A stretch of DNA of 64,000 nt from Pseudoxanthomonas spadix (GTDB lineage: Bacteria; Pseudomonadota; Gammaproteobacteria; Xanthomonadales; Xanthomonadaceae): positions 124,001 through 188,000 of the forward strand of contig NZ_RDQN01000002.1 in assembly GCF_003703395.1 (NCBI RefSeq), given 5' to 3'. The notes under the pieces were generated by a model, which saw nothing but the letters and a program-made list of their open reading frames with translations, was not told where the DNA came from and did no database searches. Below, piece by piece: positions 27,346-38,921 of the stretch; the first letter of the stretch is position 1, and each line of letters opens with the position of its first letter. The position numbers were made by a program, and so were the translations under genes.

Positions 27346-29232
27346 ATGCCCCGCCATAGCCAGTTCGCCCTGCTCAAGCAGCGTCGCTTCCTGCCATTTT
27401 TCGCCGTCCAGTGCCTGGGCGCCCTCAACGACAACGTCTATCGCCAGGCGATCATCGGCCTGCTGTTCTTCCTGGGCGTCAGCGACGCCGAACGTACGCT
27501 CTACACCAACCTGGCGCCGGCGCTGTTCATCCTGCCGTACTTCCTGTTCTCCTCCATCGCCGGGCAGATCGCCGAGAAGCTGGAGAAGCAGCGGCTGATC
27601 GTGATCACCACCGCGATGGAGATCGCGATCATGACCCTGGCCGCAGTCGGCTTTTTGAGCCAGAACATGACGATCCTGCTGATCGCGCTGTTCAGCACCG
27701 GCGTCCAGTCGACCCTGTTCGGGCCGGTGAAGTACTCGATCCTGCCCTCGGTGCTCAGGCCGGAGGAACTCACCGGCGGCAACGGCCTGGTGGAGATGGG
27801 CACCTCCATCTCGATCCTGGTCGGCATGATCTTCGGCGGGCTGATCTTCCAGCTGGCCGGCAGTCACGGCCCGGTCACCGCGGCCGCTGCCGTGATCGTG
27901 CTGGCGGTGGCCGGCAACACCATCGCGCGGCTGGTGCCGCGGGTGGATGCCGGCGCGCCGGAGCTGAAGATCAACTGGAATCCGCTGCCCGAATCGCTGG
28001 CCGTGCTGCGCATGGCCAGGAAGCAGACATCGGTGCGCAACGCCATCCTCGGCGTGTCCTGGTTCTGGTTCGTCGGCACCATCCTGACCGCGCAGCTGCC
28101 GTCCTATGCGGTCACCAACCTCGGCGGCGAGCCCACCCTGTACATCTTCGCGCTGGCGCTGTTCTCGGTGGGCACCGGCGTCGGTTCGCTGCTGTGCGAA
28201 AAGCTGTCGGCGCGCACGGTCGAGATCGGCCTGGTGCCGCTGGGCGCCTTCGGCATGACCGCGTTCCTGCTGGACCTGTACTTCGCACGCGCTGGAGAGG
28301 CCAGCGCCCAGGGCCTGTCGGTGACCGAGTTCGTACACCAGGCCGGCAGCGTGCGCATCATCATCGACCTGCTCGGCATCGGCCTGTTCGCCGGGTTCTT
28401 CGTGGTGCCGCTGTTCGCGCTGATCCAGAGCCGCACGCCCAAATCGCAGATGTCGCGCGTGTTCGCCGCGCTGAACATCCAGAACTCCGGCTTCATCGTC
28501 GCTGCGGCCGTGCTCGGCCTGCTCGCCCAGCGCCTGCTGGGCTGGACCATTCCGCAGGTGTTCCTGGCGCTGGCCATCGCCAATGCGCTGGTGGCGATCT
28601 GGATCTTCACCATCGTCCCCGAATTCCTGATGCGTTTCCTCAGCTGGGTGATGGTGCGTGCGCTGTACCGCCTGCGCCTGCACGGCATCGAGGACAACGT
28701 GCCCGACGAGGGCCCGGCACTGATCGTCTGCAACCACGTCAGCTACATGGATGCGCTGATCCTGTCGGCGACGATCCCGCGGCCGGTGCGCTTTGTCATG
28801 TACTACAGGATCTTCAACATCCCGGTGATGCGCTGGATCTTCCGCACCGCCAGGGCGATTCCCATCGCCGGTGCGCGCGAAGATCCTGCGCTGATGCGCG
28901 CGGCCTTCGAGGCAGTCGATCGGGCGCTGGCCGAGGGCGAGCTGGTGTGCATCTTCCCCGAAGGCGCGCTGACCCGCGACGGCACTATCGGCGCGTTCAA
29001 GTCCGGTGTTGAGAAGATCCTGGCCCGTCGCCCGGTGCCGGTGGTGCCGATGGCGCTCAAGGGCATGTGGTCCAGCATGTGGTCCAGACGCGACTCGCGC
29101 CTGGGCCGCATGCGCGTGCCGCGCAGGTTCCGCGCCCACATCGAAGTGCTCGCCGGCGCGCCGATGCCCGCCGACAGCAGCGCCGCGCAGCTCGAGGCCA
29201 GGGTGCGCGCGCTGCGCGGCGAGGCGGCCTGA
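27346..29232 (+). CDS. MFS transporter fused to 1-acyl-glycerol-phosphate acyltransferase
   Basis: A 628-residue fusion starting MPRHSQFALLKQRRF. Residues about 1-410 are a twelve-span MFS domain like LplT (lysophospholipid flippase), with QCLGALNDNVYRQA. The C-terminal 200 residues form a PlsC-type acyltransferase with the catalytic HxxxxD motif in NHVSYMD and the substrate motif FPEGALTRDG. The AMP-ligase domain present in larger Aas-type fusions is missing. The likely role is import and re-acylation of lysophospholipids in the inner membrane. The frame is open 11 codons upstream. Confidence 0.9.
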   Translation: MPRHSQFALLKQRRFLPFFAVQCLGALNDNVYRQAIIGLLFFLGVSDAERTLYTNLAPALFILPYFLFSSIAGQIAEKLEKQRLIVITTAMEIAIMTLAAVGFLSQNMTILLIALFSTGVQSTLFGPVKYSILPSVLRPEELTGGNGLVEMGTSISILVGMIFGGLIFQLAGSHGPVTAAAAVIVLAVAGNTIARLVPRVDAGAPELKINWNPLPESLAVLRMARKQTSVRNAILGVSWFWFVGTILTAQLPSYAVTNLGGEPTLYIFALALFSVGTGVGSLLCEKLSARTVEIGLVPLGAFGMTAFLLDLYFARAGEASAQGLSVTEFVHQAGSVRIIIDLLGIGLFAGFFVVPLFALIQSRTPKSQMSRVFAALNIQNSGFIVAAAVLGLLAQRLLGWTIPQVFLALAIANALVAIWIFTIVPEFLMRFLSWVMVRALYRLRLHGIEDNVPDEGPALIVCNHVSYMDALILSATIPRPVRFVMYYRIFNIPVMRWIFRTARAIPIAGAREDPALMRAAFEAVDRALAEGELVCIFPEGALTRDGTIGAFKSGVEKILARRPVPVVPMALKGMWSSMWSRRDSRLGRMRVPRRFRAHIEVLAGAPMPADSSAAQLEARVRALRGEAA

Positions 29233-29308
29233 GGATTCGCGCTCACTTGCTGTTAATCTTTTGCAGGGGCCCGCGTCGGCGGGGATTACGATCGCTCTGG
29301 GGAAGGCC

Positions 29309-29590
29309 ATGAATGCAAGTGCCGAACACGTACCGAACTATCTGGTGTGGGCAATCCTGTCCACGCTGTTCTGCTGCCTGCCTCTGGGCATCGTGTCGAT
29401 TGTCTATGCGACCCAGGTCGATGGCCGTCGTCTGGCCGGTGATCTGAACGGCGCCCGCGAGCTGTCCCACAAGGCGAAGATGTGGGCCATCTATTCGGCC
29501 ATCTCGCTGCCGGTATTGATCATCCTGTGGTTTGTGTTCTTCGGCGGCCTGGCAACGCTGGGATCGCTGGCTTCAGGGGGCATGCGCTAG
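29309..29590 (+). CDS. Small CD225/dispanin-type membrane protein
   Basis: A 93-residue protein with two hydrophobic segments (about 12-35 and 60-85) separated by a short polar loop, YATQVDGRRLAGDLNGAREL. The motif LVWAILSTLFCCLPLGIVSIVYATQV is the CD225 hallmark: a first span with a CC pair and G-x-x-x-x-x-Y-A. The ATG at 29309 is preceded by GGGGAAGG. Its TAG stop is part of the CTAG that opens the repeat at 29587. A second paralogue lies 200 bases downstream. Function unknown in bacteria. Confidence 0.85.
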   Translation: MNASAEHVPNYLVWAILSTLFCCLPLGIVSIVYATQVDGRRLAGDLNGARELSHKAKMWAIYSAISLPVLIILWFVFFGGLATLGSLASGGMR

Positions 29591-29754
29591 CAGTCTGTCG
29601 GACTTTGGTCGGCCGGGCTGCGAATCCGCCTGTGCGGTCCATCTTTCCGCCGCTTCTTGGCCCATAGCACCACTATGGGCCGGCGAACCGTCGAAAATCT
29701 GACCTCGCACAGCCGAATTCTCGCCTCGACCACCAAAGCCCGACAGGCTGCTAG
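29587..29754. mobile_element. 168-bp palindromic MITE-like element, copy A
   Basis: The element begins CTAGCAGTCTGTCGGACTTT and ends in the reverse complement of CTAGCAGCCTGTCGGGCTTT, about 23-base terminal inverted repeats with two mismatches. The middle has a perfect hairpin, GGCCCATAG/CTATGGGCC. It is a long imperfect palindrome with no gene. A copy of identical length lies at 62684-62851, 149 of 168 positions equal by my hand count. Both are bounded by CTAG, matching the YTAR target of IS5-type transposases. The left end supplies the stop codon of the upstream gene. Confidence 0.85.
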
Positions 29755-29789
29755 TCCTCACTGCATCTGGACGCTGGGAGAAAAACTGC

Positions 29790-30179
29790 ATGAACACCAT
29801 TCCGCCGCCACCCGGCTCGCCGGTGCCGCCGCCCGAGCCGCCGCCGTACATGCCGCCGCCGATGGCCGCCGCGCCGGGTCCCGTGCCCAACCATCTGGCG
29901 TGGGCGATCATCGCCACCATCCTGGGAACGTGTCTGTGCTGTCCGCTGGGACTGCTGGGCATCGTCGGCATCGTCTATGCCGCGCGGGTCAACACGTTGC
30001 TGGCCGCAGGCGACTTCGCCGGCGCCCAGCGTGCTTCGGCCACCGCCAAGACCTGGTGCTGGGTCGCCACCGCGCTGGCGATCATCGGCCTGTTGTGGAT
30101 CAGCTATGGCCTGATCAGCGGCCGCAGCCAGATCCAGTACCAGCAGATCCAGCAGCTGTGGCATTCGCAAAGCCTGTGA
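29790..30179 (+). CDS. CD225/dispanin-type membrane protein with proline-rich N-terminus
   Basis: A 129-residue protein. The first 32 residues are a proline-rich cytoplasmic tail (PPPPGSPVPPPEPPPYMPPP), then two membrane segments. The first (NHLAWAIIATILGTCLCCP) has the CD225 CC pair, followed by GIVGIVYAARV. It is clearly paralogous to the protein at 29309-29590, from which it differs by the tail. The stop overlaps the GTG start of the next gene, so the two are translationally coupled. Function unknown. Confidence 0.85.
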   Translation: MNTIPPPPGSPVPPPEPPPYMPPPMAAAPGPVPNHLAWAIIATILGTCLCCPLGLLGIVGIVYAARVNTLLAAGDFAGAQRASATAKTWCWVATALAIIGLLWISYGLISGRSQIQYQQIQQLWHSQSL

Positions 30180-30598
30180 TCCGGCTGGGCGCCCTGGACA
30201 GGCTGGCCCTGGCCGGTGCCGCGGTCGCGGCATCGGCCGGGGTCTGGGCGCTGCGCAGGTTCGATCCCAACGCCGCCAACAACCCGTTCCCGGGCTGCCT
30301 CTTTCATGAGCTGACTGGTTACTGGTGCATCGGCTGCGGCATGACCCGCGCGATGCATGCCCTGGTCCACGGCCAGCTGCTGGCGGCCTTGTCGATGAAT
30401 CCGCTGGCCATGCTGGCGCTGCCGACCCTGCCGCTGCTGCTGGCGGTTTCGCGTGGCTGGGTGCCGCCGCGCTGGCTGCAGCCGCTGGCCCGCTGGGTGT
30501 CCGAACCGAAGCTGTGGCTGATCGCGCTGCCCGCCTACTGGATCCTGCGCAACCTGCCGTGGTTCCCGTTCACGTTGCTGGCGCCGCCGGCGGGTTGA
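30176..30598 (+). CDS. DUF2752 membrane protein
   Basis: A 140-residue protein beginning at GTG 30176, overlapping the previous stop by 4 bases. It contains the DUF2752 signature PFPGCLFHELTGYWCIGCG followed by MTRAMHALVHGQ, with conserved cysteines, and three hydrophobic segments. This domain family commonly sits beside CD225-type genes, as here. Its biochemical role is not known. Confidence 0.85.
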   Translation: MIRLGALDRLALAGAAVAASAGVWALRRFDPNAANNPFPGCLFHELTGYWCIGCGMTRAMHALVHGQLLAALSMNPLAMLALPTLPLLLAVSRGWVPPRWLQPLARWVSEPKLWLIALPAYWILRNLPWFPFTLLAPPAG

Positions 30599-30665
30599 GG
30601 CAGCAGCCACGCAGCGGCGCCGGCGCGGGGCACACCGCGCGTTGCGCGCTGCGCACCTGTTTCAA

Positions 30666-31559
30666 CTAGCTCACCCACCCGGCAATCACAAACAAGGCCA
30701 TCAACGCCAGCCACAGCAGCAGGATGCGCCAGACCAGGCTCATCGCATCGCGCAGTTCGGGCATGTCCTGCAGCGGCGGGGCCAGGCCATCGGCAACGTA
30801 GTCCTGTGCGTGCTCGGCCAGTTCGGCGTTGACGCTGGCGCGCGCGGCGGCGCCGAGAAAATCGGTCTCCAGCTGCGGCCGCATTCCACCGGCCGCGCGC
30901 CAGGCGTTGAACACCGCGTCGAAATTGCTCATCAGCGCCATTGACAGGGTCAGCAGCTGCGCCACCGGCCACTCCATCAGCGCCAGCAGGCGCTGCGCAC
31001 CGGCGCGATGGGCCAGGGGCAGGCGCGCGGCGGTGACCCCGACTGCCGACAACGCGCACAGCCGGTACAGCACCGCGCCGGCCGGGCCCAGCAGCAGAAA
31101 CCAGAACACCACCGAGAACCAGCGGGTCAGCGCGCTGCGGAAGACCGCTTCAACCAGGACCGGCCCCTGGCCACCGCCGCTGCCGGTTTGCGCCCCCAGC
31201 TGCGAGATCGCAATGCGCTGGCTGACCCCGTCTTCGGCATCGAGCACCGCGCGCACGTCGGCATCCAGGTCGCGCGGGCCCCAGGCCCAGACCAGCACCG
31301 CGATGCCAAACACCAGTCCCAGCACGCCCGCCAGCGGCCCGTGCAGCCACCCTTGCAGCAGCGCCACCGGCACCAGCCACGGCACGATCGCCACGCCTGC
31401 CCCGGCCACGCCGGTCCACAGCGGCTGCTCATGCAGATGCCGGTCCAGCCACAGCTGCCAGCGCGCGAACAGGTCATGGCGGCGCCAGGCGGCCACCGCA
31501 CGCGGAGCCAGCTGGCCCAGCAGCACCGTCACCACGACCGCGACCAGAGTGATCGACAT
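30666..31559 (-). CDS. ampE: AmpE-like inner-membrane regulatory protein
   Basis: A 297-residue protein of the AmpE/CobD-like membrane family, with about four membrane segments and conserved HDLFARWQLWLDRHL near the N-terminus. It also shows VEAVFRSALTRWFSVVFWFLLLGP and AGGMRPQLETDFLG. AmpE is the partner of AmpD in peptidoglycan recycling/beta-lactamase induction; ampD is not in this window, so the function here is less certain. It is upstream of nothing in operon and lies convergent with the DUF2752 gene. Confidence 0.82.
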   Translation of the reverse strand: MSITLVAVVVTVLLGQLAPRAVAAWRRHDLFARWQLWLDRHLHEQPLWTGVAGAGVAIVPWLVPVALLQGWLHGPLAGVLGLVFGIAVLVWAWGPRDLDADVRAVLDAEDGVSQRIAISQLGAQTGSGGGQGPVLVEAVFRSALTRWFSVVFWFLLLGPAGAVLYRLCALSAVGVTAARLPLAHRAGAQRLLALMEWPVAQLLTLSMALMSNFDAVFNAWRAAGGMRPQLETDFLGAAARASVNAELAEHAQDYVADGLAPPLQDMPELRDAMSLVWRILLLWLALMALFVIAGWVS

Positions 31560-31617
31560 GGAGGTTCTCCGCCGGCCGTCTAGGGCCGGCCCGGGGATGT
31601 GTTGGCGCAGGCCTGGG

Positions 31618-32541
31618 TCATGCGGTCATCTTCCGGTACCAGTGTTCGATCAGCGCCCGCGCGATCGACAGCGCCGGCGACAGCAGCAGCGTGCCTTCGC
31701 CGCGCAGGCTGGCGCCGACCTCGTCCGCGGTGAACCAGCGCGCGTGTTCCAGCTCGCCGTTGACCGTGGGCGTGTCTGCCTCGGCATCGGCCTCGAAGCC
31801 CAGCATCAGCGCGCCGGGAAACGGCCACGGCTGCGCGCCCAGGTAGCGGGCCGAACGCACCCGCACCCGGGTTTCCTCCATCACTTCGCGGGCCACGGTC
31901 TGCTCCAGCGTCTCGCCGGGTTCAACGAAGCCGGCCACCACCGAATAGCGGTGCTGCGGCCACGCGGCCTGGCGCCCCAGCAGCAGCCGCGACCCGTCGC
32001 TGACCGCCACGATCACCGCCGGGTCCACCCGCGGGTAATGCTCGGTGCGGCACTGGCTGCAGCGCCCGGTGTAGCCGGCGCGGTGGAAGTCCAGCTTGCC
32101 CCCGCACACGCTGCAGTGGCGCGTGCTGCGCTGCCAGTGCAGCAGCGCGCGCGCCTGGGCGAAGGCGGTGGAATCGGCATGGGCCCATTGGAAGGCGGCC
32201 TGGCGCAGCTCCATGCGCCCGGGCACCTCCAGCGCGATCACATCCGATGACACGGCAAACCAGGCCACCGCGCCGCGCAGCCCGAGGAAGATCGCACTGC
32301 CCGGCCCGCCACCGATCTCCTCGCCGGTCGGCGCCAGCAGATTGCCATCGGCATCGGCGAAGCACAGCCCCTCGGCATCGATGACCAGGACCCGCGCCTG
32401 CGGCCACAGCGCGGCCAGCGCCTGGGGGTCGTCGCGCAAGGCATCGGCGCGGTCCAGTGGTTCGGCCACGAACGAAAAACCGGACAAGGGTCCGGTTTCG
32501 ATCGGGTACGGCGTGGGAGTTCGATGCGCGTCGGCCGGCAT
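31618..32541 (-). CDS. nudC: NudC, NAD+/NADH pyrophosphatase
   Basis: A 307-residue Nudix hydrolase that can split NADH and remove NAD caps from RNA. It has the zinc ribbon CSVCGGKLDF...CSQCRTEHYPR (about 135-165). The Nudix box GFVEPGETLEQTVAREV continues to MEET; the Gly near its end is Thr. The NudC-specific QPWPFPG motif follows (AQPWPFPGALMLGF). The start at 32541 shares its A with the erpA stop (TGATG), so it is coupled to erpA. The frame extends 10 codons upstream without support. Confidence 0.93.
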   Translation of the reverse strand: MPADAHRTPTPYPIETGPLSGFSFVAEPLDRADALRDDPQALAALWPQARVLVIDAEGLCFADADGNLLAPTGEEIGGGPGSAIFLGLRGAVAWFAVSSDVIALEVPGRMELRQAAFQWAHADSTAFAQARALLHWQRSTRHCSVCGGKLDFHRAGYTGRCSQCRTEHYPRVDPAVIVAVSDGSRLLLGRQAAWPQHRYSVVAGFVEPGETLEQTVAREVMEETRVRVRSARYLGAQPWPFPGALMLGFEADAEADTPTVNGELEHARWFTADEVGASLRGEGTLLLSPALSIARALIEHWYRKMTA

Positions 32542-32927
32542 CACATGCTGAAACTGCTGCCGCAACCGCAAGTGGTCTTGGCGTTGGGATTGCGGATCAC
32601 GAACTGGGCACCGTGCAGGCTCTCGGTGTAGTCGACCTCGGCACCCATCAGGTACTGCAGGCTCAGCGGATCGACCAGCAGGGTGACTTCATCGGTGCGC
32701 ACGGCCAGGTCGTCCTCGGCGCGATTCTCGTCGAACTCGAAGCCGTACTGAAAACCAGAACAGCCGCCGCCCTCGATGTAGACCCGCAGCGCCAGGTCGG
32801 CGTTGCCTTCCTCGGTGATCAGTGCGCGCACCTTGGCGGCGGCGGCGCGGGTGAAGGTGAGTGGCCGGTCCAGCGACTGATAGTCCGGCGCCGGGGCGGC
32901 AGTAGGCAGGGAGACGAGGGTGCTCAT
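32541..32927 (-). CDS. erpA: ErpA-type Fe-S cluster insertion protein
   Basis: A 128-residue A-type iron-sulfur carrier. The three cluster cysteines are visible in [12 protein letters not shown] and the C-terminal TTCGCGSSF. The start at 32927 ([14 protein letters not shown]) is chosen because the family has no long extension; the frame runs 42 codons further upstream with low-complexity sequence. It is co-transcribed with nudC and separated from the upstream gene by 31 bases. It delivers Fe-S clusters to proteins such as IspG. Confidence 0.93.
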   Translation of the reverse strand: MSTLVSLPTAAPAPDYQSLDRPLTFTRAAAAKVRALITEEGNADLALRVYIEGGGCSGFQYGFEFDENRAEDDLAVRTDEVTLLVDPLSLQYLMGAEVDYTESLHGAQFVIRNPNAKTTCGCGSSFSM

Positions 32928-32958
32928 GGGTGCAGGATGGGGCCAGGACGCTGCCAGT

Positions 32959-33720
32959 TCAACCCGCGCCGCCGGCGGCCGCGGGCGCAACCGCCGGCCC
33001 GGTGGCGGTGGCTTCGGCCCAGGTGAAGGACTGGTCCACGCGGCTGCCGCCATCGGGCTGCAGCCGGGCCGTCACCCGCAGCGGCTTGAACTGCGGCGGC
33101 AGCACCACCTCGCCTTCCAGCTGCTGGAAGTACTTGAACGAGAATGCCATGCCGTCGGCATTGGGCTGCTGGCGCAGGCGCGGCCAGTCCAGGGTTTCCA
33201 GGCGGCCCTCGCGGGTACCTTCCACGCTCAGCTGCAGGCGACCGCGGTTGACCGCGCCGCGGTTGAGGTTCTGGGTGAGGGTGGCGGTGAAGTGCCAGGC
33301 CTGGTCGGTCCGTGGCTGCAGCTTCAGCTCATGCACGGCCAGGCCGCGGCGCTGGGCGGTGGCGCCGACGAAGCGCTCGTAGAACGCCACGTCCGCGCGC
33401 AGGCCGGAAATCTCTTCATCGCGCTCGCCCAGCGCGTTCTGCAGGTCGCCATTGGCCTGGCGACTGATCTGGTCCGAGCGCGAAAGCGTGGCCACCCGCT
33501 GTTCCAGCTGCTGGATGCGCGCCTGGGCCTGGCGCCACTGGGCCGCGCTCGGGACACCGGCGGCCGGCGCAAACACCTTCCAGGCACCCCACAGGCCGAA
33601 CACCAGCGCCAGCACGCACACCCCGCCCAGCGCATGCACCACTGCGCGCGCACCGCGGCTCACCGGCAGCAGGTGGGGAGCGCCAGGTTTGGAGGGGTCG
33701 GCAGGCTCGGTCGGGGACAT
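32959..33720 (-). CDS. Membrane-anchored coiled-coil protein, DUF6776-like
   Basis: A 253-residue protein. One membrane span ([21 protein letters not shown]) lies near residue 30, followed by a coiled coil ([19 protein letters not shown] to about residue 110) and a beta-rich C-terminal domain containing AFYERFVG and LTQNLNRGA. The last residues are Ala/Gly rich. The start at 33720 is chosen because upstream sequence in frame is low-complexity. The architecture matches a gammaproteobacterial family called DUF6776. It is operonic with erpA-nudC. Function unknown. Confidence 0.78.
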   Translation of the reverse strand: MSPTEPADPSKPGAPHLLPVSRGARAVVHALGGVCVLALVFGLWGAWKVFAPAAGVPSAAQWRQAQARIQQLEQRVATLSRSDQISRQANGDLQNALGERDEEISGLRADVAFYERFVGATAQRRGLAVHELKLQPRTDQAWHFTATLTQNLNRGAVNRGRLQLSVEGTREGRLETLDWPRLRQQPNADGMAFSFKYFQQLEGEVVLPPQFKPLRVTARLQPDGGSRVDQSFTWAEATATGPAVAPAAAGGAG

Positions 33721-33947
33721 CGGCGCAGCATAGCCAGCGCCACTTGAGGGCGTTCTGAACGCCGCACGCGCGTTCAGCCGCCCGGCCCTGGCGCTTCGGC
33801 ACGGCTGGGGCCTTGCGCAAGAGGGCCCAGGTGCACATGCTGCCGCCGATTGCCGCGCCGGCGGGAAGACGGCCACGCCTATACTGGCGGCTCGTTGGGG
33901 GGCCTCTGCTGTTCCCCGTCGCCCCCCGAGTTCAGGGATCTGGCACC

Positions 33948-34547
33948 GTGACCGAAGCGCACCTGTTCGTCATCGGCATCCTGCTGGCCTGGATGGCCGG
34001 CATCCGCGTGTACCTGACCGTGTTCGGCGTTGGCCTGGCCGGGCTGCTGGGCTGGGTCGAACTGCCGCCCGCCCTGCAGGCCACGCAGTCCTGGTGGGTG
34101 CTGGGCACCTCCGGGGCACTGGCGCTGACCGAATTCTTCGCCGACAAGATTCCCGGCGTGGATTCGGTCTGGGACCTGCTGCAGACCCTGGCGCGGGTAC
34201 CGGCCGGCGCGTTCCTGGCTGCGGCCACGCTTTCGCCCGATGGCCAGCTGGGCACCGGCGCGCTGGCCGCCGGCGCCGGCGTGGCCCTGACCAGCCACCT
34301 GCTCAAGTCCGGCGCACGCGCCCTGCTCAATACCTCGCCCGAACCGGTCAGCAACTGGACCGCCTCGCTGACCGAGGACGCCCTGGTCACCGGCGGTCTG
34401 GCCCTGGCGCTGGTGCACCCCTGGCTGGCGCTGGCGGTGGTCGTCCTGCTGAGCCTGGCCATGACGTTGCTGCTGGTGTGGATCGCACGTGCGCTCTGGC
34501 GGCGCTTGCGGCCCGGCCCGGACCGGGCGGCCGTGCCACGCTCCTGA
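33948..34547 (+). CDS. DUF4126 membrane protein
   Basis: A 199-residue protein with a GTG start at 33948 (TEAHLFVIGILLAWM). It has five or six hydrophobic segments. The conserved DUF4126 motif LTEFFADKIPGVDSVWDLLQ and NTSPEPVSNWTASLTED are present. The frame is open to 33813 without clear homology. It is 65 bases upstream of the response-regulator gene, on the same strand. Function unknown. Confidence 0.85.
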   Translation: MTEAHLFVIGILLAWMAGIRVYLTVFGVGLAGLLGWVELPPALQATQSWWVLGTSGALALTEFFADKIPGVDSVWDLLQTLARVPAGAFLAAATLSPDGQLGTGALAAGAGVALTSHLLKSGARALLNTSPEPVSNWTASLTEDALVTGGLALALVHPWLALAVVVLLSLAMTLLLVWIARALWRRLRPGPDRAAVPRS

Positions 34548-34611
34548 AGACCGCACCGACCGCAATGTTGCCGCCCGTCGCATAATGGGCCAAGTCAAGC
34601 CGGGAAGCCCG

Positions 34612-36504
34612 ATGTCCGCACCGCTGCCGCCCCACCCCTCGTCCTCCTCGCCCGCGCGCCCGGTGCTGCGCGCCGAGACCCCGCCGCCGCATTACTGGCG
34701 TCGCTGGACCGAAGATGCACCGGACCTGCAGGCAGCCAGCACGCTTGAAGGCGACCCACCGGCGCCACCCCCTTCGCCCGGTGCGCCGGGTGCCCCGGCC
34801 GCACCCGGCAGCGGCAGCGACCAGCCCCCGCTGGAATCGCCCTACCGGGTGCTGATCGTCGAGGACGACCGGCCGCAGGCCCTGTTCGCGCAGAGCGTCC
34901 TGCACGGCGCCGGCATGCTGGCCGAGGTGGAGATGGACGCGGAAAAGGTCATCGACAGCATCCAGCGCTTCGTCCCGGACCTGCTGCTGATGGACCTGCA
35001 CCTGCCCGGGCGCGATGGCATGGCGCTGACCAAGGCCATCCGCGAGCGGCCTGAATACCTGGACCTGCCGATCGTGTTCCTGACCGGTGATCCGGATCCG
35101 GAGAAGCAGTACGAGGTGCTCGACAACGGTGCCGATGATTTCCTGAGCAAGCCGGTCCGCCCACGCCACCTGATCGCCGCGGTGTCCAACCGCATCCGCC
35201 GCATGCGCCAGCGCAGCCCGGTGCAGGTGATCGCCAGCACCGCGCCCGACGCGGTGCAGACCCCGCAGGACCTCAACACCGACACCGGCCTGCACACCCG
35301 CAGCTATGTGCAGCAGCAGCTGGCCTCGGCCCTGGAGGAACACGCCGAGGGCGGCCTGTTCTTCATCGAGATCGCCGGCGCGCTGGGCCTGCGCGAGCGC
35401 TATGGCTACGCCAACTACGAACAGCTTCTGGTCCAGGCCGCGCGCCAGCTGTCGGCCTTGGCCGCGCCGCAGCCGCTGGCGCGATTGAACGACAACAGCT
35501 TCCTGGTCGTGGCCCGCGGCCTGCCGCGCGAGGCGCTGGAAGGCTTCGCCCGCCTGCTGCACGACCAACTGGCCAAGGTCCTGCTGCCGGTGCGCGGCAC
35601 CGAGACCATCCAGCTGCGCGCGATCATCGGCTATACCGAACTCAACCTGGGCTTCGCCAGTCGCGAGGCGGCCATCGAGGCGGCCGAACAGGCCACGATC
35701 CGCGCGCGCAGCCTGCCCGGCCACGTCGCCGCGCACGTGCCGGCACCTTCGGCCAGCGAGCAGGCCCGCGCCTCGCTGGACGGGACCACGCTGGAGCTGC
35801 TGTTCCAGCCGATCGTGTCGGTGGCCGGCGGCGACCAGGCCCAGTTCCAGGTGCTGATGCGCCTGCGCCAGGCCGATGGCACGCTGCTGTCGGCCGCGCA
35901 GGTGGTCCCGGCGGCCGAGCTGTCCGGCGACATCATCGACCTGGATCGCCAGATCGTCGGCCGTGCGCTGGACCTGATCGCTCGGCGCCAGGTCGAAGGT
36001 GCCGGCGGCCTGCGGCTGTTCGTGTCCCAGTCCCCGCGCACCCTGACCCGCCCGGACGCGGCCGACTGGCTGCTGGGCGAGATCAGCCGGCGCGGGATCG
36101 AGCCCTCCTCGCTGGTGATCGACATCCGCCTGTCAGACGCCTTGATCCACACCATGGCCCTGCGCGACTTCGCCCAGGCGCCGATGCAGGCCGGGGTGCA
36201 GTTCTGCCTGAGCCAGTTCGAGCCCGGCGCCGAAGCCGAGGCGCTGCTGTCACTGCTGCCGCTGAGTTACCTGCGCGTGTCCAGCCGCTTCGCTGGCGCG
36301 CACACCGACGCCGCCCTGCGCGGCCAGCTGCGCACCACCATCGACCTGGCCCATCGCCAGAACCTGCTGGTGATCGGCCAGCAGATCGAGGACCCGCAGG
36401 CGGCGGCGGCGATGTGGATGGGCGGCGTGGACTTCATCCAGGGCAACCTGGTGCAGGGCGTCGGCGAAGACCTGGGCTTCGATTTCCACAACGCGGTCCT
36501 CTGA
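34612..36504 (+). CDS. Response regulator with degenerate GGDEF and EAL domains (FimX-like c-di-GMP effector)
   Basis: A 630-residue protein. A Pro/Ala-rich N-terminus (1-75) is followed by a receiver domain with phospho-acceptor D128 in LLLMDLHLPG, and K in FLSKPVRP. The GGDEF domain is inactive: the motif position reads ARLNDNSF (near residue 290). The EAL domain begins ELLFQPIV (about 394), but the EAL motif is QVL (near 412), so phosphodiesterase activity is unlikely. It probably binds c-di-GMP or partners rather than making or degrading it, as FimX does. The next gene is a hybrid kinase 2 bases downstream, likely its partner. The start at 34612 is the most plausible of two ATGs. Confidence 0.88.
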   Translation: MSAPLPPHPSSSSPARPVLRAETPPPHYWRRWTEDAPDLQAASTLEGDPPAPPPSPGAPGAPAAPGSGSDQPPLESPYRVLIVEDDRPQALFAQSVLHGAGMLAEVEMDAEKVIDSIQRFVPDLLLMDLHLPGRDGMALTKAIRERPEYLDLPIVFLTGDPDPEKQYEVLDNGADDFLSKPVRPRHLIAAVSNRIRRMRQRSPVQVIASTAPDAVQTPQDLNTDTGLHTRSYVQQQLASALEEHAEGGLFFIEIAGALGLRERYGYANYEQLLVQAARQLSALAAPQPLARLNDNSFLVVARGLPREALEGFARLLHDQLAKVLLPVRGTETIQLRAIIGYTELNLGFASREAAIEAAEQATIRARSLPGHVAAHVPAPSASEQARASLDGTTLELLFQPIVSVAGGDQAQFQVLMRLRQADGTLLSAAQVVPAAELSGDIIDLDRQIVGRALDLIARRQVEGAGGLRLFVSQSPRTLTRPDAADWLLGEISRRGIEPSSLVIDIRLSDALIHTMALRDFAQAPMQAGVQFCLSQFEPGAEAEALLSLLPLSYLRVSSRFAGAHTDAALRGQLRTTIDLAHRQNLLVIGQQIEDPQAAAAMWMGGVDFIQGNLVQGVGEDLGFDFHNAVL

Positions 36505-36506
36505 TC

Positions 36507-38917
<2,411 letters not shown>

Positions 38918-38921
<4 letters not shown>

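Noticed and set aside
29573-29971. A minus-strand ORF over the palindromic element (GFGGRGENS...GRPKSDRL), similar to one at 62580-63062.
   Set aside because: The shared part is confined to the 168-bp element, so the similarity reflects the repeat and not a gene.
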